A model generated the notes under the pieces. The model was not told where the DNA came from and searched no databases. It was given only the letters and a program-made list of their open reading frames with translations. From contig BQUP01000002.1 of NCBI GenBank assembly GCA_022835595.1, forward strand, positions 2,466,534-2,530,533: DNA of 64,000 bases, written 5' to 3'. Shown here piece after piece: positions 1-10,211 of the stretch. Position 1 is the stretch's first letter; each line of letters opens with the position of its first letter. The position numbers and the translations under genes are program-made. Source of the DNA: Cystobasidium ongulense. Its lineage: Eukaryota; Basidiomycota; Cystobasidiomycetes; Cystobasidiales; Cystobasidiaceae.

Positions 1-2502
1 TTACGATTGCGGCAGAAGGACCGGTATTGTATGTACCAGCGAAGACTGTATCTCCAGCCTTCTTGCCTACTGGTCGAGATTCGCCGGTCAAAGAGGCTTC
101 ATCGAAAGAGGTCGCAGGACTCCCCTCTGCGAGTCGGCAGTCCACGGGTGGAGACATGCCAACAGGCACTAACAAGCGATCGCCAACTTCGATAAAGTCG
201 CTTTCGACTTCCTCAGTCGGTTTGTTATCCTCGTATAGTAAGCCTTTCTTCGGGCGAAGCTTGTCGAGCTCGGTAATCGCGTCGCCAGTACGTGCTTTGC
301 TGATGCTTTCCTGAAAACAAAACAGCAAAACAAGTTGTGAGTAGGTTTTGATCACTCTGACTAGCTAGAAACCCTACAAGATATCGGCCAGCCAAGATGA
401 AAGTCATAAGGAAGACGCTGGTATCGAAGTATGCCATCTCTCCACTTCCGAGCCCAATGATATCCAAGATCATATACGCAAGCGAAGAGGCCCAGGCTAT
501 CGTAGTGCCAAGGGCGACAAGCGTATCCATGGAACCCCACCTGAGTAGACGGTCTATCCAAACTTTCTTTATGTCTATCTTTCCTTTCCTCCGGCGCCAC
601 ACACCACGAAGACTCTTGTAGGCCCGCTCGTAGAAGAATTGGCCGATTCCAAATTGTATAGGTGTAGCCAAGCCGAACAGTGAGACTGTTATGCGAGACG
701 CTCCTCCCCAGACTGGATGGTGCCAGTACATCTTCGTACGGCTATCATCGGGCAAAAGCGAGGCGAAGACGACGCCAATGACGAACGTAGGAATGCAGAA
801 GATAATGCAGACAGCGAGACGTATGAGAATACGTTTTCTCTCTCGAGCTTGAGCTTTGCGAGCGCGATCTTGTGACGTTTCTGGTTTCTCGATAGTCATC
901 GTGAAGCCGAGCTCTGCAATGGCGCGGCGAATTGTACGAAGTGTAATTTCCGGTGGATTAGCATAGTATGTGAGTGTAGATATTGGTCTATCGAGGCTCG
1001 AAGGCGTGTATTGGACATTGAAGCGTTTGGATAGATCTTCCAATACTTTGTTCGCTTTAGCAGGACAATGCTCGCAGAAGAATCCTTCAATCTTGACATG
1101 TACGGTTCTTGCTGGGCGTTGACTCTCAGGACCTTTACCCTTCTCTTGATTGTTGTCTTTGACTAGCTCAACGCTCATAACTTTCGCCTCATAACCAAGG
1201 TCTTCGATCTCGCTTGCGACGCTCGTGGCTAATGACTTCTCCTCTACGATAGCATAGCCTGAACTGCTCATTAAGTTCACGTTATATTCTTTGACGCCCT
1301 TCATACTCTTCAGCATGTTGCTGATGGCTCCGACGCATGATGCGCACGTCATTCCACCAATACTGATATTGACGCGATAGAAGGGTGTTTGTGATTTGTT
1401 CTTCTTGAAGCGTCCTTGTGGAGATGAGGGACTGATGTCTACAGGCTTGCTTGAAATAAAGTTCGCACTATAGCCAGCATCTTCAATTGTCTCTACTATC
1501 TCGTTTTCACTGATAGTCGCGGGATCGTAAACTACGGTAGCCGAATTGTCCACGAGAATTACTTGTACAGAACTAACTCCTGGCGTCTTTTCAGGTGCCA
1601 AGGCCGATTGAATGGCGGAAGTGCAGGATCTGTGGAAAATTGACCTGTCAGCCGAATTACAGCACTCTACCTCTGGACAAAGTAGACTCGCGCGCAAGTC
1701 ATGCCTTCGATTGCAAAAATCCCTTGTCGAAGTGATTGCTCTCGACCTTCTTCGTCTTCAGTGAGGTCGTTTGAGGGACTAGCTCGCACATCACGAGTGC
1801 TGATCCTACGATTTCGCTGCGCTCGCTCTGCCCGGGCTTCCTCCTCTTCTCGGCATGCTTCGCAATTGTCCCTGTGTGCTTTCTGCCTATCCTTCGAAAA
1901 GGTGAAGAGGTCAGAGAATTTGGACCATTTAGACTGGGAAGTTCGAGTGGAGCGTGTATGCCTGGCTGCGCTACCCTCCAGGTCAGTAGTGGCGTCTGTC
2001 CTGATAACGTCGAAACCCGCATCTTCTAGCTCGGAGATCAGTAACTTGATAGATGCGTCTGGAGAGTGGTCGAAGGATACTGTCCCGTTGATAGGCGACA
2101 CATCTACTCTTGTATAAGCAGGAGTCCAGAGCTTGTTCTCGGCCTCTTCTTCTACCAACGTAGAGGATGAAGGTGAACTTGATCGGCTTCGTGGAGTCAG
2201 TGAGCCAGCTATGCGGTTCAGAGACTTGCGTGCAGACGAGCGATGCTTTTCGTCTGGAGCATGGTAGCCTGCAAAGATGGACTCTATCTTGGATACGCAT
2301 GTCGGGCAGTGGATATTGCCTGCGAGTGAGTGAGTTCCAGTCAATAAATGTACACGATCGACCTGTCTGGCTGCAACTCACCAATGACGAGCGTTGTGCG
2401 GTGAGTGTGGCTCGCCATGGCTGGCCGTGTTGTGCTTGATAGCAGTCTGAAGCGCTTCGAAGTGGTCGCAGTCGATGGAGCTTTGCCAACGGTCATCCCC
2501 AT
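1..2502 (-). CDS. CCC2: Cu+-transporting P1B-type ATPase (CCC2/ATP7-like), 3' part outside window
   Basis: Pumps Cu+ into the secretory pathway lumen to load copper enzymes. Exons: 2502-2382, 2319-1692, 1629-378 and 310 to the window edge; all joins keep frame. Four heavy-metal-associated domains are visible: GNIHCPTC across the first splice, GMTCASC across the second, a complete GMTCASC (about residue 300), and a divergent EGFFCEHC. Transmembrane helices follow (AVCIIFCIPTFVIGVVF; LVALGTTIAWASSLAYMI), then the actuator motif SLTGES near position 60. The phosphorylation (DKTGT) and ATP-binding domains and the CPC helix end lie beyond position 1. The intron 1691-1630 starts with GC (GCGAGT) rather than GT; only this donor restores GMTCASC. 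The start ATG 2502 is the first in frame; ATG 2418 would still include the first metal site. The family call is safe; the symbol follows the yeast homolog. Confidence 0.94.
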
Positions 2503-4077
2503 GCTTTGCCTTGTCAGCTATTCCAAAGGGTGGCAAATCTCGCCGCCGACGCTGTACAAGGTTTCCTCCGCACTAAACCGAACAACATGAATGCACGAGA
2601 AGATTGGAAGACCATGCCTCCATGATGAAGACTGTTCTTTTCTGCTGGCACAACTGATTCTTCGCGACTGGTCATTTCATCTCCGCAGCATGCTTCTCAC
2701 CGTCGGCCATACTATCGCGTCTTCGAACAGACTACCTACCGGAGACTCAGACCAGAACAATGCCTTTTGTCTTCACTACCGGAGACTGAGAACAATGTTT
2801 CCCGGGTCTCTCGGCTAGTATGACTTCGCTTAGCTACGTGCTCCTTGCATGCTGTCGTTCACGCTGCCTGTCTGACACTCTCAGCATGCAGTCTGTTCAA
2901 CAAGCAAGTCGAGTCAGGTTCGAGTCATGTACCATTGCACGGGCGCAAGTCTTGCTACAGAATCGCCATCGCTGCCGCTAGCTCTCTATGCAACCATGGG
3001 ATCGAGATCAAGCTCAGACCTGACCATCCCAAAAGACTGTAGGTATAGAAGAAGAAGAAACTCACTATTTCTCCAGGTGCGATCACAAATGAGGACCTTG
3101 GCAAGAGCAGAAACTCGTAGTATAGAAGCCCCCAGACAATGGAACTCGAATGATTCCTGGGGTAATGGTGCTTCGTGGGCAGGTCCTACCGGGAGAGATG
3201 ATTTTGGATGGAGTTATACCGGCAAGATCGATTGGGACATCTATTAAATATCGACGTCCTTCCTTTGCTGCAGGAAGCGTTGAATAATGTCTACTATGAC
3301 TCCACAACTCCAACTTGTCTCAAACAACTACCTTGTGCAACATCCCCAGTCACACTCCTCTGTCCCTCTCTATCGGTATCTCTTTGTCTCATTATGCAAA
3401 TCGCTAGCTATGAACGAGTACGCTTTATGCGATGTTATATAGGTCCCGAATGCCTTAGGCGAGGCCCTCAGTCTGCCAGTCCGAGATTATGAAATGCGAA
3501 ACTACATCAGCATGTGCTGGATAGGCGCTCTGCACATCCATGTCATGAAATCTATGTCCCAGTCCATTTCCGGTAAACGTCGGCGAGGCGCTGCAACCGC
3601 CACTATTTCAGAGTCAGTCCGAGTCGAGCTGAAAGCTGTGTAGAAGTGACGGACAGCCTCACAGCCATACACATGCTATTAACCAGCGCTATCAGTAGTG
3701 CAAAGTGGAATAGGATATTGCATCTACACAGCTTGACGCCCTTGGTAGTTAGAGGTTCTCGAATGACATAATCAGGCACGTGCCTCTCAGATCACCACTC
3801 ACCGACCATCATACTTTGCTGCTTTAAACCGCTCTGAACGGTATTCGCGGCAAATGATGCTCAACCAACTAGTTCCGATTCCAGATTACATGTGTGGTAA
3901 ATAGCACTATTTATAAAGGTGTATTCCTGAATAAATAGTCACGGCTGTGCTTGGTGGCAGTTCACGAGACGTGTGCTCGCTCGGGCACGAGGGTGGTGCA
4001 CGAGGTAAGTAAACCCAGTCACAACTCACAACAAGATCAGAAACATCTCGGTACAAGAGAACTGCCTTGCTGCTGGG
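2503..4077. other. Intergenic region between divergent genes
   Basis: About 1.6 kb between the start of the Cu-ATPase and the core promoter of the secreted-protein gene. Only short overlapping ORFs on both strands are present, without a recognisable domain, splice pattern or RNA gene. It is long for this window, so it may hold regulatory sequence for both divergent genes. I see no repeat or transposon ends. Confidence 0.5.
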
Positions 4078-4130
4078 TATAAAAGCCGTTTCGTTCTGCT
4101 TGCTTCTTTCTTTCCTTTCCCATCATCACT
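4078..4130 (+). promoter_or_regulatory. TATA box and CT-rich initiator of the secreted-protein gene
   Basis: TATAAAAG lies at 4078-4085, about 125 nt before the ATG at 4210. A pyrimidine-rich stretch follows at roughly 4091-4130 (TTGCTTCTTTCTTTCC). This TATA plus CT-block layout is typical of highly expressed fungal genes, so strong expression of the secreted protein is inferred. Confidence 0.65.
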
Positions 4131-4209
4131 CCAGACTATCCCCTTCGCACTGAACTATCTTGCACATCCAACCCAACAAACTTTCTGTCAAACAAGCAGA
4201 CCTGCAATC

Positions 4210-4957
4210 ATGCACTTCACTTCAGTTTTCGTCTACGCTTCTACCCTCTTCGCTGGATTGGTTGCAGCTTCTCCAGTTGACATGGAAAAGCGCGCTGCAG
4301 GTCCTTGTAAGTTTACCTTTCAGTCTGGAAATAGTGGCCCTACACTTCCAATGATCGTTAGAGATCAGTACAAGCGGTCCAAAATACTGATGCACCAATC
4401 TGTCACCGTTCCATAATTCCTCCCTGCCAACAGCCGGTCAGCTAATTAGCCCTGCAGGAGGTGCCAATATCCCTTCTACACAAGGCTACCCTACCGGCAA
4501 GATCGACTTCAATTACAAGCCAGTCTACATTTCCAAGACTTCCAACTGCGGATACTATGGATGCACTGCCCAGACTTGGTATGTTAGTGTTGCTCTTCGC
4601 GATGCTAAAGGCACCGTGACCACTGTAAGTCCCTGTTCCGGACATTCTCGGCGAGCTGTGCAGATCACTCAGCCTGTGAATTGTTCCTCCTTTCACAGCT
4701 CGCTAGCTACCTTGGTGGAGACACTGTGGAAACCAACATCCAAGCTACCTTGACCGTTCCTGCCAATTTCTGCGGCAAATACAATCTGGTTGTGCACGAG
4801 TACCAGAATCTCTACGGAAAGAACATCGACTTCCAGTAAGTTGCTTCGCCGGAACATGACCTTTCTCAGAGACCAGATCTGTCAGCTAATTCCCTGTCTT
4901 TTCGCGTGTAGGGCTGCCGCTCCTCAGATCAATATCGAATGCGACCCTCTTCCTTAA
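4210..4957 (+). CDS. Small secreted protein, unknown family
   Basis: Four exons (4210-4306, 4434-4624, 4699-4835, 4912-4957) encode 156 residues. The N-terminus is a clear signal peptide (MHFTSVFVYASTLFAGLVAA), followed by a short pro-segment ending in Lys-Arg (VDMEKR), which suits Kex2-type cleavage. The mature part of about 125 residues contains the pattern SNCGYYGC, a further Cys in the centre (NFCGKY) and one near the C-terminus (IECDP), so two disulfides are possible. The alternating hydrophobic pattern (TWYVSVALRD, YNLVVHEYQN) suggests a beta-sandwich. I do not recognise the family. A TATA box and CT-rich leader point to strong expression. It may be a cell-wall-associated or effector-like protein; that is inference only. 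Confidence 0.85.
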
Positions 4958-5431
4958 GCGGGCGTAGTTGATAAACGAGAGTGTCGTATCGCCTCCTCCC
5001 ACCAATATTTCATGCAACTTCAGATTTCAATGAAGGAAGCCACGGACTTTCAAATCTACACTTAATCTCATGATCGCCATTTTAGCATTTCTTTCCATGT
5101 GTATCTTCAATTTTTCGTTCATACAAGTTTATTGCAGCAGAGTTGTAACGTGACTGCATTCGAAGCCAATCTTTGCCCATTCCGCGTATGATAAGCCTTA
5201 ACTCTATTTGTATGCTGTTTGATATTCGAGCGTGATCCTGAAGCATGTTTGGACAGCAGTGTTTCTAATGGTACGACATGTGTTCCTCCGATTCTACATA
5301 GAAAGAGTCGAGATTGGTAGGCAAGAATACATATCGATAGCTCCTACATCAAGTGTTACAAACGTTAGCGAATGCACTTCAATTAGCTGACAAATTTTGA
5401 TGAACTCACTGTCGTCGCCTTTCCCAGATGA
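4958..5431. other. Intergenic, convergent 3' ends
   Basis: A 474-nt, AT-richer stretch between the 3' ends of the secreted-protein gene and the MRPL20-like gene. No ORF, RNA gene or repeat is apparent; it presumably holds the two 3' UTRs and polyadenylation signals. Confidence 0.5.
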
Positions 5432-6094
5432 TCACCAGAATTCCTTTCTGCGCCGCCTAACCTCTCTATCGACACGTTTCTTGAAACCCCATCCCTCTCT
5501 TTCTCGCTTCGAGCTCAAATCATGTGTTTCCTTGACTGTCTTAGCTGTCTCTTTCGCTTCATAAGAATCACCAAAGCTCTTCATAGCAACGAAGAACTTG
5601 GATACATTGTACTTTGCTGCTAATTTACTTCGCGTCCATGTAGCAGGATCTGACAATCTCAAGGCTTGCATTTCCGATATTTGTTCAGATGTAAGAGTTG
5701 CATATTCTGATGGTGCTTTGTGTAATGCAGGGGGCAGTTGGGAATCTGATATGATAGCTGAAGACGATGGTGTTGATGTGACTGCTGGTTGAGAGAACGG
5801 AGCTGGCGATGAAGGAGGCCGAATAGTGAGGCGTAGTGAACTGTTCTCTCCCATGTCATAATGCCTTGCTTTTGGCGAGCTACGCTTGGACAAGCTATCG
5901 AAGAAGCGAGGTCGAGTCGTGAATTGCTGGGAGTTTTCAGAGGTGCTTGCTGTCGATGAACTGGCGGCCGCCTTGCTGGACACGGCGCAGCTGCTGAAGC
6001 ACCGCGGGAGTGCGCTTGAGCGCATGCAGCGCTGAGATGTGCGTGCTACTTGCATTGTGGACGATGTGAGGTGGTGAAGAGCAGATGGCTGCAT
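5432..6094 (-). CDS. MRPL20: Mitochondrial large-subunit ribosomal protein, MRP-L20 family (mL58)
   Basis: A single exon of 220 residues from ATG 6094 (an in-frame ATG at 6055 is also possible; the ORF stays open further upstream). The N-terminus is rich in Ser, Arg and Ala with few acidic residues, as in a mitochondrial presequence. The conserved region is LPPALHKAPSEYATLTSEQI, then LRLSDPATWTRSKLAAKYNV and SKFFVAMKSFG, which matches the fungal MRP-L20 family, including the helix that reads like a small winged-helix element. The C-terminus is very basic (KKRVDREVRRRRKEFW), fitting rRNA contact. It would act in the matrix as part of the 54S subunit. The assignment rests on remembered family features, not on a search. 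Confidence 0.72.
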   Translation of the reverse strand: MQPSALHHLTSSTMQVARTSQRCMRSSALPRCFSSCAVSSKAAASSSTASTSENSQQFTTRPRFFDSLSKRSSPKARHYDMGENSSLRLTIRPPSSPAPFSQPAVTSTPSSSAIISDSQLPPALHKAPSEYATLTSEQISEMQALRLSDPATWTRSKLAAKYNVSKFFVAMKSFGDSYEAKETAKTVKETHDLSSKREREGWGFKKRVDREVRRRRKEFW

Positions 6095-6286
6095 TACTCC
6101 AGCCAGCGCAGTCGTTCGAAAGGCAATCGAAAATATTTGGAGAGAATGGAACTGAATCTCTTTGCAATAATGCCGTCTTTGCAATGGTACAACAGCGCAC
6201 AGAAGACATAACAACTCCGATATACGCTATCCACAGAAAAGACTGACACACTAACGAATATTGTCGAAGAAGGAGATACTGTCGAG

Positions 6287-7522
6287 CTACAAACACAAGC
6301 CAGTCCACTGCAATTTTGTAGGTCTACCGAACATCCCAGCATACATCGAGCTCTTGAACTCTAGCAGTCGACCAGGGGCTACAAATTCAGTCTCGGTCAA
6401 GTCCAATGTATCCATCCTACTGCAAAACTCCTCTCTACATAACCATTGCGCCAGGTCCAGAAGATCGTAATTGTGAATCAAAGTATACGAGAAATTCTTC
6501 GGACGGAATGGTAATACTTGGAGGAGAGTTTGATTCGCTGGAGTATTGAGATTTGCAATATGGATATTCGTGAGGCTGTCTGGCATATCGGAGCATCTAT
6601 AACTCGATGGGAAGGCCTTGGAAGACTGATTAGAATCGTATTCTGGTTCGTTGGGATGTTTAGGTCCAGACATGCAGGGCGCGAGCAGCTCGAGGCGGAC
6701 CAGTGCAGGTGCTAGATGCGAGAGCATTCCCAAGCTCGTATATACTGATTCTCCCGACACTGATAGTCTTGTCAAGTGCTTCATCTGCGGGAAATCCGAT
6801 AGCTGAACGAAGTGACCATCAAGAACGAGCTCGAGATTGGCAAGCTTATCGCATAGGCCGACGAGGGCAGTAGGGATGAGAGCATTGAGTCGATGGGTGC
6901 GCTGGAGGAAGTTTGGAGCTTTTACCTGGATGGAAGTAAGCTGTCGCGCTATGCCTTGCTGTTGCAGGAAATTGATAAGGTGGGTGACTGATGCTTCGTC
7001 GCGTGGATTCAGGACTAGCTTACAGCCCGAGAACAGGACTCGGGTAAGGCTCGCTGTCCACAATGGGTGAATGAGGCGAAGTGCCAGCTCGGTATTACAC
7101 CTTGCGTCGCTTGTAGACCAGCTCTTCGAGTCGCCGATGCAGTGCCATCCGATTGCTTCTCTTATCTCTACGGGTAGGTCAAGGAGTCCGACCATCACGT
7201 CTAGGCGAATATCTGATGGGAGAGAAGGGCAATCAGGATACACAAGAGACAATGTCAACCTGCCTAAAATCTGCCTGCTCACATTGATCTCTTCAAACAA
7301 GATGCCGGACCACCCGGATCTGGTGCTAGAGATCAGCTTGATCTGATCAGCTCGCCGGCTGAATCGGAGGCTCTTGCAAGAGGAATGCGAAGTTTTGAGG
7401 GTTGTTGGCAGGCTCCACGCGAGGTTCCGATAAAATGCAAGTTGACTGTGAGCGTGTTGGTGTTGTTCACGCCATGATGAGCAGTCCCATAGGCGCGCCT
7501 GTCTCCACGTGATCGAAGACAT
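6287..7522 (-). CDS. F-box-like protein with leucine-rich region, unknown substrate
   Basis: One uninterrupted ORF of 411 codons. From Met110 (ATG 7195) it reads like an F-box: VGLLDLPVEIREAIGWHC, then LALRLIHPLWTASLTRVLF. Leucine-rich, LRR-like text follows (LANLELVLDGHFVQL, HLTRLSVSGES, LVRLELLAP). The usual place of an F-box is the N-terminus, so the start at 7195 (302 residues) may be the real one and the 109 codons before it leader or a missed exon structure. It would act as substrate receptor of an SCF ubiquitin ligase. Its overall plan resembles the gene at 19753-21536, although the sequences are clearly different. The substrate is unknown. Confidence 0.6.
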   Translation of the reverse strand: MSSITWRQARLWDCSSWREQHQHAHSQLAFYRNLAWSLPTTLKTSHSSCKSLRFSRRADQIKLISSTRSGWSGILFEEINVSRQILGRLTLSLVYPDCPSLPSDIRLDVMVGLLDLPVEIREAIGWHCIGDSKSWSTSDARCNTELALRLIHPLWTASLTRVLFSGCKLVLNPRDEASVTHLINFLQQQGIARQLTSIQVKAPNFLQRTHRLNALIPTALVGLCDKLANLELVLDGHFVQLSDFPQMKHLTRLSVSGESVYTSLGMLSHLAPALVRLELLAPCMSGPKHPNEPEYDSNQSSKAFPSSYRCSDMPDSLTNIHIANLNTPANQTLLQVLPFRPKNFSYTLIHNYDLLDLAQWLCREEFCSRMDTLDLTETEFVAPGRLLEFKSSMYAGMFGRPTKLQWTGLCL

Positions 7523-8713
7523 TCATAGAGCATCTCTAGAAGACAGCTATACTCACTATCTTACACTCAACCGTACTTCAAGCTAGACTAGAATATACAC
7601 AGGACACGAGGCTTCATTTTATCCTACTTGGGCTCGAGTCATGTTACTGATTCAGCATCGCCATATTACACGGAAAATTGACATCCCTACAGACGAAGAG
7701 TAGCTGACAGAAATCAGAACGCCTCCGATGCCCCAATGGCTTAGGATGTTTCATGCACGAACTTTCGAGAAATCGAGAGTTTCCAACCTTTCGAGACGTC
7801 GAAAGTAGCCTTCCGGACGCCGGAATGTCAGCACTATTATAGTGTTAGTGCTATCTAGCACAATACAGTACAAATGGAAGACCTTCCTGTACGAGGCAGC
7901 AATTAGCCTGTCAATCAGCATGATAATCATGTTCAGTATATGCATTACCAGTATGCATACTTCCGTGCAGGACCACTTCTGAGCCTTGGGGCTACTTCTT
8001 TTTGTCATTCGAACTACTATGACAGATAATAGGCAGGCAACGAGCCGGATTCCCAGGTATCCATGGATCAATTCCAGACGCTCTCTAATATCTTGCTGGA
8101 CGCTCGTTTTTGTACTCTTGCTACGTACTGCCCGAGAGCTTGGTGGCTTTTATGGACCTGTTTTCGTGAAGGTGGGGTGAGAACGGGGCTCTCTAAGTGA
8201 GAACAGCTTTGGCTCAATCTATCTGGCTAGGTTGTGATATATCACCATCCAATATTCAGTGCTGTGTCATATGTAGCAATGTCTGGTCGTCTTCCTCGGC
8301 CATGAGGGCGACTTGTTTTGCTCGTGTTGGATCCAGTTTCGCCCGCATTCGAACTCGAACGCGGTCCTGCCAAAGGGTCCGGCATTACTTCAGAATGAGA
8401 GGCTCTACAGCGAGGATCTTTTCATTCCTATAAAGTTGGTCTAGCTCTTCAAGCTGTTTTGCTTCGAGTACCGCGTTGCTCGGCCATTTCCGAAGCTGCA
8501 CGTGAGTTCGGAGATGGGGAAAGATCAACAGCGCCCAAAGTGGAGGAAGCTTTTCTCATCTCTTCCTCGCCAACCCATCCCAGCATACAGACACCGCGTA
8601 TTCGTGGACATACACTCCCAGCTAGACACCTATCGAGTGCGCGCGGCTACCTGCTACGTGGTAGAACTGCTCGCTGCTTGCATAAACGTGCTTCGAGTTA
8701 ACGCCCGACCACG
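7523..8713. other. Intergenic region, divergent promoters
   Basis: About 1.2 kb between the F-box-like gene and the membrane-protein gene. Only short ORFs without support occur (the longest on the minus strand is 7751-8071). No RNA gene, repeat or mobile element is recognised. Confidence 0.5.
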
Positions 8714-9776
8714 ATGGGAAGAACAGCTGAAGCTGCCTACTTGCTGGCCCTGTCAGCAGCAGGCTTCTACCTGGTACTCGGCTATTGTATGTGTGCTGCT
8801 CATGACACACCCATTACGCGCTGATAGATGTCCGCCCGCAGCTGCTAGCTTCCCCCATATCAGCGACCCGTCAGCTTCAGGACCTCTCTGCTTCGAAGCT
8901 ATCACTAGCATCAAGTACGACTTCTTGGGTCAGACTGCAAACGAGATACTCTGTGTATTCAACAGAGTCTTCCAGGCCCTGACTCTCTCGCGGCCGGCTG
9001 TCCTGCTCGCTGGCCAATTCGCCGCCTTGTGCTATCCTGTCGTGGTGATTTTCGCCTACGAGAGCTTTCGACAATCTGGCTTCCTCGCACGAAGAGCCCA
9101 CTTTTTCCTCTTGCTCTCTCAGCTGATCACTGCTGCTGGCACATTCCCGTTATACTATGCTATCGTAGCATACACTCGGACAAATGCCTCGATGGCTCGA
9201 AGGCCGACAGCACCGCAAACATGGTCCATCCTGCTAGCATCTATCATCGGCTACCTGGGACCTACCTATTACCTTTCCAAGCAAGGCTGGTCATACGACT
9301 CCCTATCGATCTGGCAGATCTACCCAGTCTACGTCATGATCCTGAATGCGATTCTACCTTTTGTCCTTCGACCTTTCTTCAAGAACACCTCTCCCCTCAT
9401 ACCCGTCTACCTCATTCTGGCAATTTCCATCTATCTTTCTGCAAAAGCACACTTTGAGATGTTGGCAAGTGGTATTGCTTTCCAAGATGTATTCCTCCTC
9501 TTCTCGCAACCCGCAAGTCTCGCACACGATGCTCATAGACTATTCCTCGTCGACTTCCTCACCTCTACAATCGCAAGTTGGAGTTTCGTAGTCCTTACGT
9601 TTGATTCAGCATCACCCGAACACAAGTTCGGATATGCATGGATGCTCATGGTTCTCGTTAACATGGTTGGGCCCGGAGGTGCATTAGCAGCAGTCTGGGC
9701 ATTGCGAGAGATTATTGGAGTGTCCTCGCTGCAAACAAAAGTACTCGCGGCATCTGTCAAGTCCAAGCAGCAGTAG
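8714..9776 (+). CDS. Polytopic membrane protein, unknown function
   Basis: Two exons (8714-8786 and 8842-9776) give 335 residues. The first exon encodes a hydrophobic segment (AAYLLALSAAGFYLVLGY) that is lost if the long downstream ORF alone is taken, so I prefer this spliced start. At least six more hydrophobic stretches follow, among them LLAGQFAALCYPVVVIFAY, FFLLLSQLITAAG, WSILLASIIGYLG, VYVMILNAILPFVL, VYLILAISIYLSA and LMVLVNMVGPGGALAAVWAL. A segment reading DFLTSTIASWSFVVL followed by a Gly-rich helix resembles fungal membrane proteins often annotated as terpene-cyclase-like or integral membrane proteins, but I cannot name the family. No neighbour hints at a biosynthetic cluster. Confidence 0.75.
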
Positions 9777-10211
9777 ATAACAAAGTGTGCATTGTCAGAG
9801 ACTTGCATAGGTCAGCACAATATGGAATATACCCTGTTAATTCTTGAGATGAAGGTTTGCATTGAGTGAATTGTACCGCGGCCTGCTTGCATTGCCATGC
9901 AGTCCAGCACGTCGTGTACCACGCTTAGAGAAGCTCTACACCAATGTGGTCTCCCGGTGGTGAAGCTTTGAAGTGAACAATTCCGAGGCGTCTCTTTGAT
10001 CAAGGATGTCAGCGAGCGCTAAGTCGTGTCTGCTGGCTGTAAGCTTTCTTCGCCCTAATAACAGCCAAATCCGGACCATTCTGTGGACAGCGTGTTACCT
10101 CGCTCCAGCTGTATGCTCCGCTGACTTCTACCGCCATTGGTGAGACAGGCTTGAGCAGCGTTATCGCAAAGACGAGTCGAGTCGCTGTTCTAATATCGAC
10201 CCTCGGTAGGC
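9777..10211. other. Intergenic, promoter of folate ligase gene
   Basis: A 435-nt gap between two plus-strand genes. It should contain the 3' UTR of the membrane-protein gene and the FOL3 promoter. No other signal is seen. Confidence 0.45.

Noticed and set aside
2917-2927. tRNA B-box-like GGTTCGAGTCA.
   Set aside because: No A box at the right distance and no cloverleaf can be folded around it.
3220-4505. A 15-nt match (TACCGGCAAGATCGA) between 3220-3235 and the secreted-protein exon near 4492, both reading TGKID, suggesting a gene relic.
   Set aside because: Several exact 15-mers are expected by chance in 64 kb, and the flanks do not align.
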